A DNA stretch of 40,206 nt, from assembly GCA_003388545.1 (NCBI GenBank), contig QQVI01000054.1, positions 1 to 40,206 on the forward strand, in the 5' to 3' direction. Position numbers and translations under genes: made by a program. A model generated the notes under the pieces. It made no database searches. It worked only from the letters and a program-made list of their open reading frames with translations, and was not told the origin of the DNA. Below are positions 39,318 to 40,206 of this stretch, piece after piece. Numbering within the stretch: position 1 is the stretch's first letter; each line of letters opens with the position of its first letter. The DNA comes from Actinomycetota bacterium. Lineage in GTDB: Bacteria; Actinomycetota; Acidimicrobiia; Spongiisociales; ZC4RG35.

Positions 39318-39725
39318 CTATTTCGACGAGGTTGCGTTCTGCAGCCGATCTTTGATGTGTTCGGGCACAGGTACCGGCCGGAAATGCTCCGGATCGACGA
39401 AAACCCACACCAGCTTGCCGGTGGCGACGACCTGATCGCTCCCGGCCAGTGTCGTCTCGACATCGATGTCCATCGAAGCGGTGCCGAATCGCTCGACCCG
39501 GATCGTCGTCTGGAGAGTGTCACCCAGGCGCGCCGCGGACTTGAAGTCGATCTCGAGTCGCGCGGTGACAACCTCGACGCCGTTTCCACCGACTTCAGGA
39601 CCACCCAACCCCAATTCCTCTAGCCAGTCGGTCGCCGCGTCATCCCAATAGCGGGCGTAATTGCCGTTGAAGACGATGCCTTGCGGGTCGCAGTCCGAAT
39701 ATCGGATCTTCTGCAGGGTCGGCAT
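39318..39725 (-). CDS. Hotdog-fold acyl-CoA thioesterase (4-hydroxybenzoyl-CoA thioesterase type)
   Basis: A 135-residue protein. KIRYSDCDPQGIVFNGNYARYWDDAATDWLEELG carries the YxDxDxxGhVxxxxYxxY pattern of the 4HBT family, with the catalytic Asp in DPQG. The next sheet (VTARLEIDFKSAARLGDTLQTTIRVERFG) completes the hotdog fold. Likely substrate is an acyl-CoA; in such proteins it cannot be assigned further. ATG 39725 is preferred over the longer frame to 39929 because TAAGGT lies seven bases upstream and the family starts here. Confidence 0.88.
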   Translation of the reverse strand: MPTLQKIRYSDCDPQGIVFNGNYARYWDDAATDWLEELGLGGPEVGGNGVEVVTARLEIDFKSAARLGDTLQTTIRVERFGTASMDIDVETTLAGSDQVVATGKLVWVFVDPEHFRPVPVPEHIKDRLQNATSSK

Positions 39726-39732
39726 TCGCGGC

Positions 39733-39738
39733 ACCTTA
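39733..39738 (-). promoter_or_regulatory. -10 box TAAGGT of a probable leaderless promoter
   Basis: On the minus strand TAAGGT ends seven bases before ATG 39725 and there is no ribosome binding site. Confidence 0.45.
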
Positions 39739-39844
39739 CAGGCCAAGGCAGGACGATGCGCTCCGCCTACGCCCACGATGAGGTCGCGAGCCGGAGAGCC
39801 AGTTCCAACGAGCGTGCGTCCTAGCCTCAGGGAGCCGATCTCCC

Positions 39845-39870
39845 GGAACAAATCGCGCAGAGATAGGGTT
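39845..39870 (+). promoter_or_regulatory. SigR/SigH-type (ECF sigma) promoter for the thioredoxin gene
   Basis: GGAAC (39845-39849), 18 bases, then GTT (39868-39870) followed by G. This fits the thiol-stress sigma consensus (GGAAY, 16-20 bases, GTT). The predicted start near 39878 gives a leader of about 30 bases containing the AGGAAGG ribosome binding site (39895-39901). A TAGGGT box overlaps it and could serve the main sigma factor. Confidence 0.6.
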
Positions 39871-39909
39871 GTAGATGGGGAATCCAACAAATCCAGGAAG
39901 GTATTTTTC

Positions 39910-40206
39910 ATGGCCACAGTGGCACTCACAAAAGAGACATTCGACGAGACGGTTCAGAACAACGACACGGTCATCGTCGACTTTTGGGCAGAGTGGTGCG
40001 GCCCTTGTCGCAGTTTTGCTCCCACCTTCGAGGCTGCGTCCGAGAAGCACGACGACATCGTGTTCGCCAAGGTCGACACCGAAGACCAGCAGGAACTGGC
40101 AATGGCGTTCGGCATTCGCTCGATACCGACGCTCATGGTGTTCAAGGAGCAGGTGATCCTCTACTCACAACCCGGTGCGTTGCCGGCCGAGATGTTCGAA
40201 GACCTC
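39910..40206 (+). CDS. trxA: Thioredoxin, 3' end beyond the window
   Basis: The first 99 residues are seen and the frame runs off the window. VIVDFWAEWCGPCRSFAPTFE carries the active-site Cys-Gly-Pro-Cys after Trp, and SIPTLMVFKE the cis-Pro loop, so this is a classical thioredoxin that reduces protein disulfides in the cytoplasm. AGGAAGG lies eight bases before ATG 39910. An ECF-type promoter upstream suggests induction by thiol-oxidative stress. The thioredoxin reductase gene is not seen. Confidence 0.92.
   Translation, partial: MATVALTKETFDETVQNNDTVIVDFWAEWCGPCRSFAPTFEAASEKHDDIVFAKVDTEDQQELAMAFGIRSIPTLMVFKEQVILYSQPGALPAEMFEDL

Noticed and set aside
39875-40156. Plus-strand frame starting ATG 39875 after a TAGGGT box
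   Set aside because: The product is Arg/Ser-rich shadow text overlapping the thioredoxin gene in another frame; the thioredoxin frame has the WCGPC motif.

Overview
The window (about 40.2 kb, high G+C) looks like a chromosome segment of an actinomycete, most likely from the class Acidimicrobiia or a related deep branch. The phylum rests on four things: a bifunctional-nuclease (DUF151) gene followed by a MerR gene closely resembling mycobacterial Rv1830, a type-II LeuA with a Leu-rich leader peptide, a luciferase-like F420-type oxidoreductase, and about ten genes that seem to start on leaderless mRNA (TANNNT 6-9 nt before the start codon, no Shine-Dalgarno). The class is a guess. Coding density is very high, with many 4-nt stop/start overlaps, and no gap exceeds 300 bases. 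I saw no tRNA, rRNA, CRISPR array or insertion sequence.

Layout. 1-2322: tail of a DUF151 gene, a MerR regulator with its own promoter, a nuclease-like hypothetical with an apparent CTG start, and gcvT. 2375-4946: a lipase-like hydrolase converging on tdh, then a YqgE family gene. 4983-8391: rnhB, the two subunits of an aconitase-X hydro-lyase, and a cytosolic PAS histidine kinase. 8419-14781: galE, a phosphohexomutase, a small membrane protein, a cell-wall amidase, a PEBP protein, an AMP-nucleosidase-like gene and a serine beta-lactamase-like lipoprotein. 14799-18454: a heterodimeric ABC exporter with one degenerate ATP site.

18523-28421 (minus strand) is one long catabolic operon. It has two permeases, an ATPase and a binding protein of the NitT/TauT/NMT1 class, then beta-ureidopropionase, a class-III aminotransferase, dihydropyrimidinase, methylmalonate/malonate-semialdehyde dehydrogenase and a luciferase-like oxidoreductase. 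Together these give import and reductive breakdown of pyrimidine bases to beta-alanine, malonate semialdehyde and acetyl-CoA. The usual dihydropyrimidine dehydrogenase is absent from the cluster, and the luciferase-like enzyme is the only unassigned redox protein in it.

28513-33165: a small conserved protein, leuA with a complete attenuator (leader peptide with four consecutive Leu codons, terminator hairpin, promoter), a GNAT acetyltransferase, a crotonase and an AhpD-like protein. 33246-35056: a cupredoxin lipoprotein overlapping a membrane histidine kinase. 35157-36056: a LigB-type dioxygenase whose start region is a perfect 18-bp palindrome.

36086-40206 includes a strong candidate for the replication-terminus dif site (38868-38895), placed between convergent genes. 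Two genes close to it are broken by small insertions: a 41-bp tandem duplication in a DUF1579-like gene and a 2-bp insertion in a VOC gene. The window ends in a thioredoxin gene preceded by a SigR/SigH-type promoter (GGAAC-N18-GTTG). The observations most worth a second look are the dif site with its decaying neighbours, the pyrimidine operon with its luciferase-like enzyme, the leu attenuator, the palindromic operator and the sensor-kinase/cupredoxin pair.
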